From positions 2,266,001 through 2,330,000 of the forward strand of contig NZ_CP197471.1 of NCBI RefSeq assembly GCF_052180215.1: a DNA stretch of 64,000 nucleotides, written 5' to 3'. Numbering within the stretch: the stretch's first letter is position 1; the number at the start of each line of letters is the position of its first letter. The position numbers were made by a program, and so were the translations under genes. The DNA comes from Pseudoneobacillus sp052180215. GTDB taxonomy: Bacteria > Bacillota > Bacilli > Bacillales > Cytobacillaceae. The notes under the pieces were generated by a model that saw only the letters and a list, made by a program, of their open reading frames with translations, did not search any database and was not told where the DNA came from. Below, in pieces: positions 1-8,454 of this stretch.

Positions 1-627
1 AGGGTGAATCTCAATAGAATCATATTTTTCTAACCTTTTTCGAACTTGTGATTTAATACTTTTAGCATATGACTCAGACTTATTAAACTCTTGAAGGACC
101 CACCTAGGTGTAATCGCGAGCATAAAATGATCAAAATGTCGGCTTTGTCTATTTTGATGGGACGGGGTAGCACAGTACATAAAATAAGGTTCTCCATGAA
201 AACAAAATTCCCAAACTGGATTATGAGGATTGGCAGGGATATGCTGCGGCCAATCTAACTCATCTAAAGTACCTAAACCGCTTAATTGTTCCCAAAATAA
301 CTGTTCAAACTGTTGGACAGTATGGGTCTCTTTTACATTTTTAGGAGTTTCATAAAAAATGATTAGGGAGGTATAGTTGCCAAATTCTCTCGATGAGTGG
401 GTATATTTTTTAAGTAATTCAGCAACTTCCTTTAAAGTTGAAGAATTTCTAGGGTCACCAACAAATCCATATCTTAGTTGGTTTGTCGAAAATCCTATCG
501 TCGCAGGTATACACGGGAAGGGTCTTAACTTATCTTTCATTTTCACTTCAAATTTTTCTAATGCATCTTTTTCCCATTGTTGCAGCTCGTTACGATGGGA
601 GGGATCGTCTCTATATAATTTTTTCAT
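1..627 (-). CDS. YqcI/YcgG family protein (partial, C-terminus beyond window)
   Basis: The minus-strand frame from the ATG at 627 stays open to the window edge (209 codons), so the C-terminus is missing. The start follows a strong GGAGGTGAT site at 631-640. The translation opens MKKLYRDDPSHRNEL and contains RPFPCIPATIGFSTNQLRYG, FHGEPYFMYCATPSHQNR and SRHFDHFMLAITPRWVLQEF, the pattern I know from the YqcI/YcgG family of Bacillus (about 230-250 residues). Members are soluble proteins of unknown biochemical role, so no reaction can be given. The gene diverges from the LacI-type regulator at 957, with 329 bp between them. Family assignment is from recognition of the conserved blocks only. Confidence 0.85.
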   Translation of the reverse strand, partial: MKKLYRDDPSHRNELQQWEKDALEKFEVKMKDKLRPFPCIPATIGFSTNQLRYGFVGDPRNSSTLKEVAELLKKYTHSSREFGNYTSLIIFYETPKNVKETHTVQQFEQLFWEQLSGLGTLDELDWPQHIPANPHNPVWEFCFHGEPYFMYCATPSHQNRQSRHFDHFMLAITPRWVLQEFNKSESYAKSIKSQVRKRLEKYDSIEIHP

Positions 628-787
628 GAAATCACCTCCATAGACTCCTACAATATATTCAAATTTAGTTGCTATGGGTGAATGTCCAATTCCAAGATAG
701 GCTGATAACCTTCCATTCAGAGTTAGAATTTTTTAAAAAAGAGATTGAAAAATGAAAGCACTTACTATATGATTATTTATATTATTT

Positions 788-803
788 ACGTAATCGATTA
801 CGT
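788..803. promoter_or_regulatory. LacI-type operator, distal copy
   Basis: ACGTAATCGATTACGT is a perfect 16-bp palindrome with the central CG step typical of LacI-family operators. It lies 154 bp upstream of the LacI-type gene and shares its core with the copy at 887-902. The centres are 99 bp apart, which would allow looping or cooperative binding by a tetramer or two dimers. That the neighbouring regulator binds it is inferred. Confidence 0.75.
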
Positions 804-886
804 TAATTAAAATTCGTATATATTTTAGAATACATCTTAGTAATATATGAAAGTTGTATTCATTTTTAATTATTATGTGTATAGGT

Positions 887-902
887 ACGTAATCGATTAC
901 GC
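887..902. promoter_or_regulatory. LacI-type operator, proximal copy
   Basis: ACGTAATCGATTACGC repeats the distal operator, with 14 bp (888-901) perfectly palindromic. It lies about 55 bp before the ATG of the LacI-type regulator, a position suited to autorepression. The assignment rests on the palindrome, its repetition and the adjacent regulator. Confidence 0.75.
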
Positions 903-956
903 TATATTTTTTTAAAAAAATAGGGGTATTCATATAGAGTGGGTGAATTCAATTAG

Positions 957-1952
957 ATGGCAACTATCACAATAAAGGAAATTGCTAAATTAGCAGGGGT
1001 ATCCACTGCAACGGTTTCAAGAGTGTTAAATAATAGCGGCGGATATTCCGACGAAACGAAGCAACGAGTATTAGAAATCTTAGATAAATTTAATTATCAA
1101 ATGAATGTCGTTGCCAAAAGTTTACGTACGAGCCTTACAAACACGATTGGGATTATTGTACCTGATATTACCAACGAATATTATGCGTTAATTGCCCTTG
1201 CCATTGAGAAATATTGTGCACCTAGAGGCTACTCCATTTATATTTACAATACGGATGAAGATCCAGAAAAAGAAAAACTTTTAATCAGAGATTTAGAATC
1301 ACGTGGGGTAGATGGGCTCATTTACATATCAGGAAAAATGAGCGTTCCCCAGGAAGCATTAAAAAAGCGCTTACCCATTGTCTGCGTAAACCGCCGAGAA
1401 GAAATGAGCCAGGAGATAACCGTCATTGAATCGGATAACTATCAAGGAGGATTCATTGCAACGGAAGAACTCCTTAATAAAGGCTGTAAAAGCATTATCA
1501 TTATTCGTGATGAACGGGATATTGTACCGATGAATGAACGATATAGGGGATATTGTGACGCATTAAAAAAGAGGGGCCTATCGCTAAATCTTGAATTGAT
1601 ACAGCCAATCCCTTTTAACGTTTCAAAAGCAGACGAATGTGTTCAAAACCTTATTCGCAATCAAATACATTTCGATGGCATATTTGCCTGTAGCGATATG
1701 CTTGCCTTTGGAGCAATGCAAGCTTTAAGAGAGCATGGAAAAAGGATACCAGAGGATATTAAGGTCGTCGGTTTTGACAATATCACCTTTGGAAAATATA
1801 GTTTTCCAGAATTAACAACCATTCATCAGGATAAAGTAGGGTTAGGTGAAAAAGCTTCTGAAATTCTCCTAAATATTATTGAGAAAAAAGAAAGACCCAA
1901 ACAGTCCATTATGGTATTACCTGTTGAATTAGTTAAAAGAAAAAGTACCTAA
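957..1952 (+). CDS. LacI family transcriptional regulator
   Basis: A 331-residue DNA-binding repressor. Residues about 4-25 (TIKEIAKLAGVSTATVSRVL) form the classic LacI helix-turn-helix with hinge helix following, and residues about 60-330 are a periplasmic-binding-protein-like sugar-sensing domain of the CcpA/DegA/RbsR type. The length is normal for the family. The ATG at 957 follows a weak GGGTGAA site. Two copies of a LacI-type palindrome lie just upstream, so autoregulation is likely. The genes downstream (rpiA, KdgK-like kinase, hydroxyacid dehydrogenase) are the expected targets, with an intracellular sugar or sugar acid as the likely effector. The exact ligand cannot be read from sequence. 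Confidence 0.93.
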   Translation: MATITIKEIAKLAGVSTATVSRVLNNSGGYSDETKQRVLEILDKFNYQMNVVAKSLRTSLTNTIGIIVPDITNEYYALIALAIEKYCAPRGYSIYIYNTDEDPEKEKLLIRDLESRGVDGLIYISGKMSVPQEALKKRLPIVCVNRREEMSQEITVIESDNYQGGFIATEELLNKGCKSIIIIRDERDIVPMNERYRGYCDALKKRGLSLNLELIQPIPFNVSKADECVQNLIRNQIHFDGIFACSDMLAFGAMQALREHGKRIPEDIKVVGFDNITFGKYSFPELTTIHQDKVGLGEKASEILLNIIEKKERPKQSIMVLPVELVKRKST

Positions 1953-1997
1953 TTTTAATTTGATGATATGAAAAACAAACAGAACTTTGATAATGGA

Positions 1998-2028
1998 AAA
2001 AATGTATTTCATAGGCCTTATGAAGAAC
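1998..2028. repeat. 31-bp direct repeat, copy 1, with internal inverted repeat
   Basis: This copy matches 2050-2080 at 28 of 31 positions and contains TTCATA-N5-TATGAA. It lies between the LacI-type gene and rpiA. The offset to copy 2 is 52 bp, about five helical turns, as expected for paired sites on one DNA face. It may be an operator for a regulator other than the LacI protein, whose own palindrome is different. Confidence 0.6.
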
Positions 2029-2049
2029 AAATAGCAGCTTCAAAATAGC

Positions 2050-2080
2050 AAAAATGTATTTCATACGCTGTATGAAGAAC
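2050..2080. repeat. 31-bp direct repeat, copy 2, with internal inverted repeat
   Basis: The copy contains TTCATACGCTGTATGAA, with 7-bp inverted arms around a 3-nt spacer. It ends immediately before the rpiA ribosome binding site, so occupancy would block transcription or ribosome access. It matches 1998-2028 at 28 of 31 positions. Confidence 0.6.
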
Positions 2081-2094
2081 TTGAGGTGATACCC

Positions 2095-2778
2095 ATGTTA
2101 AATAAGATCGACGAAAAGAAAAAAGTAGTTGGCGAAAAAGCGACTGAGTATATAAAAGATGGTATGACGATCGGTTTAGGTTCTGGATCAACTGTCTACT
2201 GGATGATGAAAAAATTAGGTGAATTGGTGAAACAAGGACTAAATGTAAGAGGCGTCCCTTCATCAGTGAGGACAGAGGGATGGGCAAAGGAATTTGGCGT
2301 TCCATTAGTCTATTTTTCCGAAGTTAGCCGCTTAGATTTAGCCATTGACGGTGCTGATGAAGTGGATCCCAATTTTAACCTTACAAAAGGAGGCGGCGGT
2401 TCCTTACTAAGAGAAAAGCTAGTTAACGACGCTGCAGACCAACTAATAATTGTCGTAGATGATAGCAAACTAGTGGATAAACTTGGAGCTTTTCCTTTAC
2501 CAGTGGAGGTCGTGCAGTTTGGCTGGCAAAATACGGCTCGTAAATTAGAACAGCTTGGCTGCCAACCAAAATTAAGAATCAGAGATAATGAAGTCTTTGT
2601 TTCCAATAATGGGAATTATATTTTGGATTGTGATTTTACCTCTATTTCGGATCCTGTAACTCTTCATCACCAAATCAAACAATTGCTTGGAGTAGTAGAG
2701 ACAGGATTATTTATAAATATGACAGACATCGTCATCGTGGGTGAAGATAACGGTGTCAAAATATTAACCAAAAATTGA
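2095..2778 (+). CDS. rpiA: Ribose-5-phosphate isomerase A
   Basis: Interconverts ribose 5-phosphate and ribulose 5-phosphate in the cytoplasm (pentose phosphate pathway). The 227-residue product has the RpiA signatures: GLGSGST near residues 27-33 (phosphate binding), DGADEVD near 84-90 (catalytic Asp region), and KGGGGSLLREK with the catalytic Glu and Lys. The ATG at 2095 is chosen because GAGGTGAT lies just upstream; an in-frame GTG at 2086 sits inside that site. It is the first gene of a tight run with the kinase (21-bp gap). Bacillus species usually rely on RpiB, so this RpiA copy is probably pathway-specific. Substrate within this operon is unknown. Confidence 0.92.
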   Translation: MLNKIDEKKKVVGEKATEYIKDGMTIGLGSGSTVYWMMKKLGELVKQGLNVRGVPSSVRTEGWAKEFGVPLVYFSEVSRLDLAIDGADEVDPNFNLTKGGGGSLLREKLVNDAADQLIIVVDDSKLVDKLGAFPLPVEVVQFGWQNTARKLEQLGCQPKLRIRDNEVFVSNNGNYILDCDFTSISDPVTLHHQIKQLLGVVETGLFINMTDIVIVGEDNGVKILTKN

Positions 2779-2799
2779 TATAGAAAACAGGTTGATAAT

Positions 2800-3765
2800 A
2801 TGAATAAATTAGATGTTTTTACTTTTGGAGAAACGATGGTTTTGTTCCAGCCAGAACAAATGATGCCTTTGGAATATATCAACCAATTTCCTAAGGGAAT
2901 GGGTGGAGCAGAAACCAACGTGGCCATTGGCTTAACGCGGCTTGGTCACAAAGTTGGTTGGTTTAGTAAGCTGGGGAATGATCCTTTTGGAAGGTGTATA
3001 CTTAAAACGGTTCGTGGCGAAGGCGTTGAAACGTCCACTTGTCTTTTTACAGACCAAGCACCCACTGGATTGATTTTTAAAGAACAATTATCAGCAGATC
3101 ATATGAATGTTTATTATTATCGAAAAGGCTCTGCTGCAAGTTTAATAGAACCAGAGGATTTAAATGAGAAGTATATTTCTCAAGCGAAAATTTTACATCT
3201 TACTGGAATTACACCTGCCTTAAGCGAATCCAGTTATAACGCTGTTATGAAAGCCATCGAGATTGCTAAAAAACATCAGATGTTAATTGTGTTTGATCCC
3301 AATGTACGATTAAAACTTTGGTCAAAAGAAAAAGCAAAACAGGTCTTAACTGAAATCGCTTCCCATGCGGATGTGATTTTACCAGGACTGGACGAAGGTG
3401 AATTGATGACTGGGTTCACCAAACCGGAGGAAGTAGCAGCAGCTTTAATGGGGGATCAGGACAAAACCATCATCATCAAGCTTGGCAGCAAAGGCGCTTA
3501 CTTGCACACTAAAAATGAACAAGCCTATATTGAAGGATTTCCTGTACAGCAGGTTGTTGATCCAGTAGGCGCAGGAGATGGGTTTGCAGCCGGCATTATC
3601 AGTGGAATTTTACGAAAAGACCCATGGCCACTAATTGTCAAACGAGCGAATGCTATCGGTGCCATCGTCGTTGGAATGAGAGGCGATTATGAAGGCCTGC
3701 CAACCTTTGAAGCTGTGGAACAATTTATGAAGCCAACTAATGAAGCTAAAGATGTAATCAGATAA
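2800..3765 (+). CDS. PfkB-family sugar kinase, 2-dehydro-3-deoxygluconokinase-like
   Basis: A 321-residue PfkB/ribokinase-fold kinase. The N-terminal block (FTFGETMVLF, then GMGGAETNVAIGLTRLG) and the C-terminal DPVGAGDGFAAG motif, with the catalytic Asp near residue 260, are intact. The order and spacing of conserved blocks (YYRKGSAAS, DPNVRLKLW, GMRGDYEGLPT) resemble Bacillus KdgK, which phosphorylates 2-keto-3-deoxygluconate. No KDPG aldolase gene is adjacent, so the true substrate may be another keto sugar or sugar acid. It starts 21 bp after rpiA and ends 22 bp before the dehydrogenase, so the three are surely cotranscribed. Kinase assignment is strong; the substrate is an inference. Confidence 0.85.
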   Translation: MNKLDVFTFGETMVLFQPEQMMPLEYINQFPKGMGGAETNVAIGLTRLGHKVGWFSKLGNDPFGRCILKTVRGEGVETSTCLFTDQAPTGLIFKEQLSADHMNVYYYRKGSAASLIEPEDLNEKYISQAKILHLTGITPALSESSYNAVMKAIEIAKKHQMLIVFDPNVRLKLWSKEKAKQVLTEIASHADVILPGLDEGELMTGFTKPEEVAAALMGDQDKTIIIKLGSKGAYLHTKNEQAYIEGFPVQQVVDPVGAGDGFAAGIISGILRKDPWPLIVKRANAIGAIVVGMRGDYEGLPTFEAVEQFMKPTNEAKDVIR

Positions 3766-3787
3766 CCAATAGAATGGAGAATATAAA

Positions 3788-4786
3788 ATGAGCAAATTTA
3801 AAGTAGTAGTAACAGATTACGAATACGATTCTTTTGTACCTGAAAATGAAGTATTAAACAAACTTGGCATTGAACTTACTTTTGCCCAATGCAAAACAGA
3901 GGATGAAGTAATTGAAGCATGTAAAGATGCAGACGCACTTATCAACCAATATGCACCTATTGGCAGAAAAGTAATTGAACAACTAGATAACTGTAAAGTG
4001 ATCTCTCGTTATGGAGTAGGCTTTAACACCATTGATATCGAAGCGGCAACTGAAAAGGGAATTGCGGTTGGGAATGTAACTGACTATTGCTTAGATGAAG
4101 TGTCTGACCATGCAATGGCCCTACTTTTATCAAGTGTTCGTAAAGTAACCTTAATGAATAATGCTGTAAAAAGTGGAACATGGGATTTCAAAGTATCTGT
4201 ACCTATTTTCCGTTTAAGAGGACGTACTCTTGGTTTAGTAGGATTTGGTAACATTCCTCAAAGTGTAACTAAAAAAGCACAAGCGTTTGGACTAAATGTC
4301 ATTGCTTATGATCCATTCGTTCCAAAAGAAGTGGCTGAAAATTTAAATGTTAAACTAGTTAGCTTAGATGAGCTTTGTGAAAAATCCGATTACATTTCTG
4401 TTCATTTGCCATTAAACAAACACACAGAAAAAATTATTAGCCATGATCAATTCAATAAGATGAAAAAAGAAGCATTCATCATTAATACCGCTCGTGGACC
4501 AGTTATTGATGAGCAAGCATTAATTGAAGCTCTTCAAGAAGGAAAAATTACTGGAGCTGGATTAGACGTATTAGAAGTAGAACCTATTGACCCTAATAAT
4601 CCACTTTTGAAAATGGACAATGTCATCCTTAACCCACATTCAGCCTTCTATTCAGTAGAAGCAGAATTAGAATTAAAACGTAAGACTGCTGAAAACGTAG
4701 CTGATGTATTGTCAGGATATTATCCAACGTACCTTGTAAACAAAGATGTAAAAGAAAAGTTAATACTACAAAATAAAGCCCTATAA
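3788..4786 (+). CDS. D-isomer-specific 2-hydroxyacid dehydrogenase (CtBP/phosphoglycerate dehydrogenase type)
   Basis: A 332-residue NAD(P)-dependent dehydrogenase that would reduce a 2-keto acid or oxidise a D-2-hydroxyacid. The Rossmann signature GLVGFGNIP is near residues 149-157. The catalytic Arg lies in NTARGP near residue 235, followed by the Glu (LDVLEVEP) and the His in NPHSAFYS. The length is standard. It starts 22 bp after the kinase gene with a GGAGAAT site and is followed by a strong terminator. Within the operon it could interconvert a sugar-derived 2-hydroxy acid such as glycerate or a related compound. The substrate cannot be told from sequence. Confidence 0.88.
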   Translation: MSKFKVVVTDYEYDSFVPENEVLNKLGIELTFAQCKTEDEVIEACKDADALINQYAPIGRKVIEQLDNCKVISRYGVGFNTIDIEAATEKGIAVGNVTDYCLDEVSDHAMALLLSSVRKVTLMNNAVKSGTWDFKVSVPIFRLRGRTLGLVGFGNIPQSVTKKAQAFGLNVIAYDPFVPKEVAENLNVKLVSLDELCEKSDYISVHLPLNKHTEKIISHDQFNKMKKEAFIINTARGPVIDEQALIEALQEGKITGAGLDVLEVEPIDPNNPLLKMDNVILNPHSAFYSVEAELELKRKTAENVADVLSGYYPTYLVNKDVKEKLILQNKAL

Positions 4787-4801
4787 TCTACAAATGAAAA
4801 C

Positions 4802-4840
4802 AAAAAAATCTTCATCTGATGCACAGATGAAGATTTTTTT
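4802..4840 (+). terminator. Rho-independent terminator of the rpiA-kinase-dehydrogenase operon
   Basis: Stem 4809-4818 (TCTTCATCTG) pairs with 4824-4833, extended by flanking A and T runs, with loop ATGCA and a T tract at 4834-4840. It closes the transcript 15 bp after the dehydrogenase stop. Confidence 0.9.
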
Positions 4841-5175
4841 ATTCTCCATACTTTTAATCTCTTTTTATCCAAAATGGACATATTTCAATTAACAGAAAAG
4901 ACTAAAGATAAAGAATATTTATTGGAGCTATTTATTTTGAAATAGTTTCTCTTATCATATGAATTTTGAAATAATTGTAAAAAGATAGAGGCGTTAATCA
5001 ACTCTATTATTTTAATAGACTGGATATTCTATATTAATATATAAAAAAGAGGAATTTTAAAGAAATATGGTTGGATTTGTCGAAAATTAACGCTTAACAA
5101 TCCTTTTTCTATATGGGAAAATACTACTAGTTTTTCAAAAAATAGTAATATTTTACTATAAAAAGGGGAATATGG
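4841..5175. other. AT-rich intergenic region upstream of chemoreceptor
   Basis: About 335 bp of very AT-rich sequence between the terminator and the chemoreceptor gene. I see no gene, RNA structure or clear repeat. It must contain the chemoreceptor promoter, and an AAAAGGGGAAT ribosome binding site lies at its end. Confidence 0.5.
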
Positions 5176-6921
5176 ATGAAAGTTTTAAAAAGTATTAAAA
5201 GTAAACTAATAATTTTCTCGTTAGTATTATTATTAGTTCCAAGCTCCATTATCGGAGTTGGTAGTTTTTATAAGTCGCAAAACAGTTTAGATGAAATTGC
5301 TGCTGAACGATTAAAGTTACAAACAAAAATGGTTATCCAAATGATAGAATCCATGGATAAACTAGTTAAAGAAGGTTCTATTAGTTTAGAAGAAGCTCAA
5401 GAAAGAGTAAAAGTATCCGTGCTCGGAGAAAAAAATGCCGAGGGTAAACGACCAATTAACAAGGAAATTGCTATTGGCGATTATGGATATGTGGTTATCC
5501 TTAATGAAAAGGGAGATATTCTCGCTCATCCTGCCGCAGAAGGTAAGAATATTTGGGAAGCAAAAACAGAGGATGGTACTCTATGGGGCCAAGATATGAT
5601 CTCTAAAGCTATGAATGGAGGAGGCTATTCCTATTTTGAGTTTCCACTTCCAGATAAACCCGATGTGACTAAAACGAAAATAGCCTATACTGAAAAGGAA
5701 CCAACATGGGGTTGGTTAGTCTCATCTGCTCAATATATGGATGAGTATCGAATTAATAGTCATCAATTACTCTATTTTGTATCTATCATCATCTTTATTT
5801 CCTTAGTCATTGGAATTGTACTTATTCTATTATTTAGCAAACGATTTACAGCCCCTATTACTTTAATTGGTAATCACTTAAATGAAATATCAAATGGTAA
5901 TTTAGCTTTAGAAGATTTACCTATTAAATCAAATGACGAAATCGGGCAATTATGTAAGGATGTAAATACATTAACAAATAAGTTTAAGATCTTCATTGAA
6001 GATGTTACTAAGACGATTGAACATGTTGCTTCCTCTTCAGCTCAATTAAATGCCATTACAGATGAAACAAGTAAGGTAACAGAGGATGTAGCTAATTCCA
6101 TACAAGAAGTTGCTGCTGGAAACGAAAAACAAATGGAAAGAATGGATATTTTATCTGGATTGTTTAGAACTTTTTATAACCAGTTGGAACAAATCAACCA
6201 TACAATACACTGGGTAAGTGAGAGTACGAACATTGCAAACAAAAAATCAAATGAGGGTAACACAGCCATAGAAGCTGTTATTGGACAAATGGACATTATT
6301 GGTGATCATTCTAAACAAATGGATGACGTCATTACTCTATTAGCAAATAAATCAAATGAAATTAGTGAAATTATTTCCATGATAACATCAATCTCTAATC
6401 AAACAAACTTACTCGCTTTAAATGCTGCCATTGAAGCTGCAAGAGCAGGTGAACATGGTAAAGGGTTTGCGGTCGTTGCAGACGAGGTACGCAAATTAGC
6501 AGAACAATCAGGTGAAAGCGCAACAAAAATTAGTCAATTAATTAACGAAATTCAAAACTCATCAAAAAATGCCAAAGATGTAATGCAACGTGAAAATGAG
6601 GTAGTAAGTAATGGAATCCTTCTAGCTCACGAAGCAGGAGAAAAGTTTAAGGAAATTATCACTACGATTGACCAAGTTTCTTCCAAGACATTTACTGTCT
6701 CACAATCAATCGAAGAAACAAAACTTAAAGCCTCTACAATGGTGCAGCAAGTAGAAGAACTGGAAAATTATATTAAACAGTCTGCAAATTATGCAACAGA
6801 AGTAGCAGCAGCTACAGAAGAAACAACTGCTTCAGTTGAAGAAATTTCTGCTGCCACTGATACTTTGGCATCCATGGCTGATGAACTGCAAGGAAAGGTT
6901 ACTCAATTTAAGGTTAGATAA
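5176..6921 (+). CDS. Methyl-accepting chemotaxis protein with Cache sensor domain
   Basis: A 581-residue membrane chemoreceptor. TM1 is about residues 7-29. An extracytoplasmic Cache-like sensor domain spans about 35-190 and includes GDYGYVVILNEKGDILAHP, a typical small-molecule pocket block. TM2 is about 197-220, HAMP about 222-275, and the cytoplasmic signalling hairpin about 290-580. The CheA/CheW-binding tip is perfectly conserved (NQTNLLALNAAIEAARAGE followed by GFAVVADEVRKLAE). The ligand is unknown; Cache domains often bind organic acids, and the gene follows a sugar-acid operon, though a terminator and 335 bp separate them. Single gene with its own leader. Confidence 0.93.
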   Translation: MKVLKSIKSKLIIFSLVLLLVPSSIIGVGSFYKSQNSLDEIAAERLKLQTKMVIQMIESMDKLVKEGSISLEEAQERVKVSVLGEKNAEGKRPINKEIAIGDYGYVVILNEKGDILAHPAAEGKNIWEAKTEDGTLWGQDMISKAMNGGGYSYFEFPLPDKPDVTKTKIAYTEKEPTWGWLVSSAQYMDEYRINSHQLLYFVSIIIFISLVIGIVLILLFSKRFTAPITLIGNHLNEISNGNLALEDLPIKSNDEIGQLCKDVNTLTNKFKIFIEDVTKTIEHVASSSAQLNAITDETSKVTEDVANSIQEVAAGNEKQMERMDILSGLFRTFYNQLEQINHTIHWVSESTNIANKKSNEGNTAIEAVIGQMDIIGDHSKQMDDVITLLANKSNEISEIISMITSISNQTNLLALNAAIEAARAGEHGKGFAVVADEVRKLAEQSGESATKISQLINEIQNSSKNAKDVMQRENEVVSNGILLAHEAGEKFKEIITTIDQVSSKTFTVSQSIEETKLKASTMVQQVEELENYIKQSANYATEVAAATEETTASVEEISAATDTLASMADELQGKVTQFKVR

Positions 6922-6989
6922 CGTTTAAAACACCAACTAACTATTGAAATTTACTATTTTATCTTTTAAAATAACCATAATAATATAAA

Positions 6990-7270
6990 GTAGAGCAATG
7001 ACGAAGAAAAGTAGGCATAAAGGAACACTTTAGAGAGCTGATGGTTGGTGAAAATCAGTGTGGGACTTATGTTGAATGGGCTTCTGAGCTTCCTGACTGA
7101 ACACAAGTACGAAGTACAAGTAGGTTGGGCGGATCGGTCTTACCGTTAAAAGAGACAACGCATCGAAATGAACTTTCCGTGCGGTTAGAGTGCGTTTATC
7201 AAAAAAGATAAACGAATAAAGGTGGTACCACGGGCTTCCCGTCCTTTTTAGGATGGGGAGCCTTTTTGTG
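6990..7270 (+). promoter_or_regulatory. T-box riboswitch, tryptophan specific
   Basis: The trpS leader shows the T-box layout. A stem I region has AGTAGGC-type elements, and a specifier region reads GTTGAATGGGC with TGG (Trp codon) at 7077-7079. The conserved T-box sequence AAGGTGGTACCACGG is at 7219-7233, and a terminator follows. Uncharged tRNA-Trp would base-pair with TGG and with the T-box bulge and so stabilise the antiterminator, raising trpS expression when tryptophan is scarce. T-box and specifier are read directly; the 5' boundary is approximate. Confidence 0.93.
7233..7267 (+). terminator. T-box terminator hairpin
   Basis: GGCTTCCCGTCC (7233-7244) pairs with GGATGGGGAGCC (7251-7262), followed by TTTTT. 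The hairpin competes with the antiterminator formed by the T-box sequence and lies about 30 bp before the trpS start. Confidence 0.9.
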
Positions 7271-7295
7271 TTCCAAAAAATAGGGAGGATTATAA

Positions 7296-8294
7296 ATGAA
7301 AACGGTCTTAACAGGAATTAAACCGACAGGAAAAATACATTTAGGAAACTATATCGGAGCGATCAAACCTGCCCTTCAGCTGGCAACCAATCCAGACTAC
7401 CAACCTGTTTACTTTGTTGCGGATTACCATGGTTTAACGAAAACGCAAAATGCAAACGAGCTTCGCGAGCTATCAATGGGTGTAGCAGCCTCTTGGTTAG
7501 CACTAGGACTTGACCCAGAAAAAGTGATTTTTTACCGTCAATCTGATATCCCTGAAATCTTCGAGCTATCCTGGATCTTAGCTTGCTTTTCTCCAAAAGG
7601 TCTTATGAATCGTGCCCATGCCTATAAAGCTCTAGTGGACCAAAATAAACTAGCCGATAAAGAACCCGATGATGGTGTAAATATGGGTATATTTACGTAT
7701 CCTATTTTGATGGCAGCTGATATCTTAATGTTTCAATCTAATCTTGTCCCTGTCGGAAAGGATCAAATTCAGCATGTTGAAATCGCACGGGATATTGCCG
7801 AGCATTTTAATAAAAATTACGGAGAAACCTTCACCCTACCGGAATTTATTGTAGAAGAGGAGACAGCAGTTCTGCCAGGATTAGATGGCAGAAAAATGAG
7901 TAAAAGCTATAATAACACGATTCCATTATTTGAAAATGAGGACTCCCTGTATAAGCTCATTAAGAAAATTAAAACGGATTCGACACCGCCAAACGAACCA
8001 AAGGATCCGAATGATTCCATTATATTCTCTCTTTATAATGAATTTGCTACACCAGATCAGGTGCAACGGATGAGGGAGGAATACGCTAATGGAATTGGCT
8101 GGGGAGATGCAAAGAAGGAATTGTTTAGCGTTATGAATGCCTTTTTGGAAGGTCCTCGTGAAAAATATAACGAGTTAATGGCTGCACCAAATCAATTAAA
8201 TGAAATTTTAATGGCTGGTGCCGAAAAAGCAAGAAAGAAAAGTGTACCGTTTATGAAAGAGATTCGTAAGAAAATAGGATTAAATAATATGTAA
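7296..8294 (+). CDS. trpS: Tryptophanyl-tRNA synthetase
   Basis: Charges tRNA-Trp with tryptophan in the cytoplasm. The 332-residue class I synthetase has the HIGH-type motif in PTGKIHLGNYIG (residues about 10-21) and the KMSKS motif in GRKMSKSYNN (about 197-206); the length is normal. The T-box with a TGG specifier directly upstream confirms the amino acid. The start follows GGGAGGAT, and the gene is monocistronic, with a terminator 21 bp after the stop. Confidence 0.97.
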   Translation: MKTVLTGIKPTGKIHLGNYIGAIKPALQLATNPDYQPVYFVADYHGLTKTQNANELRELSMGVAASWLALGLDPEKVIFYRQSDIPEIFELSWILACFSPKGLMNRAHAYKALVDQNKLADKEPDDGVNMGIFTYPILMAADILMFQSNLVPVGKDQIQHVEIARDIAEHFNKNYGETFTLPEFIVEEETAVLPGLDGRKMSKSYNNTIPLFENEDSLYKLIKKIKTDSTPPNEPKDPNDSIIFSLYNEFATPDQVQRMREEYANGIGWGDAKKELFSVMNAFLEGPREKYNELMAAPNQLNEILMAGAEKARKKSVPFMKEIRKKIGLNNM

Positions 8295-8315
8295 GAAATG
8301 TTACATTTTATTTTT

Positions 8316-8348
8316 AAAAAGGATGATAGAATGATGTCATCCTTTTTT
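8316..8348 (+). terminator. Terminator after trpS
   Basis: AAAAAGGATGA (8316-8326) pairs with TCATCCTTTTT (8338-8348), giving a hairpin with a T-rich 3' side 21 bp after the trpS stop. Confidence 0.85.
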
Positions 8349-8454
8349 TGTTTAAATAGGTAAAAATTATAAAAATAAGGTTTTATTTCTTTATTCTTTC
8401 GTACAATAAGAGGAATGAAGAGAAACGATTTTTTTTGAAAGGAGAAGATTACCA

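Larger units (their letters stand above)
628..956. other. Divergent intergenic region with two operators
   Basis: This 329-bp AT-rich region separates the YqcI/YcgG gene from the LacI-type regulator. It holds two copies of the same palindrome (listed separately) and must contain the regulator's promoter. I do not see a coding region with a ribosome binding site in it. Confidence 0.6.

Noticed and set aside
8349..8454. FNR-type box for narK-PAS
   Set aside because: I looked for TGTGA-N6-TCACA between trpS and the transporter gene and before the hemerythrin-like gene and saw none, so anaerobic control cannot be claimed from sequence.
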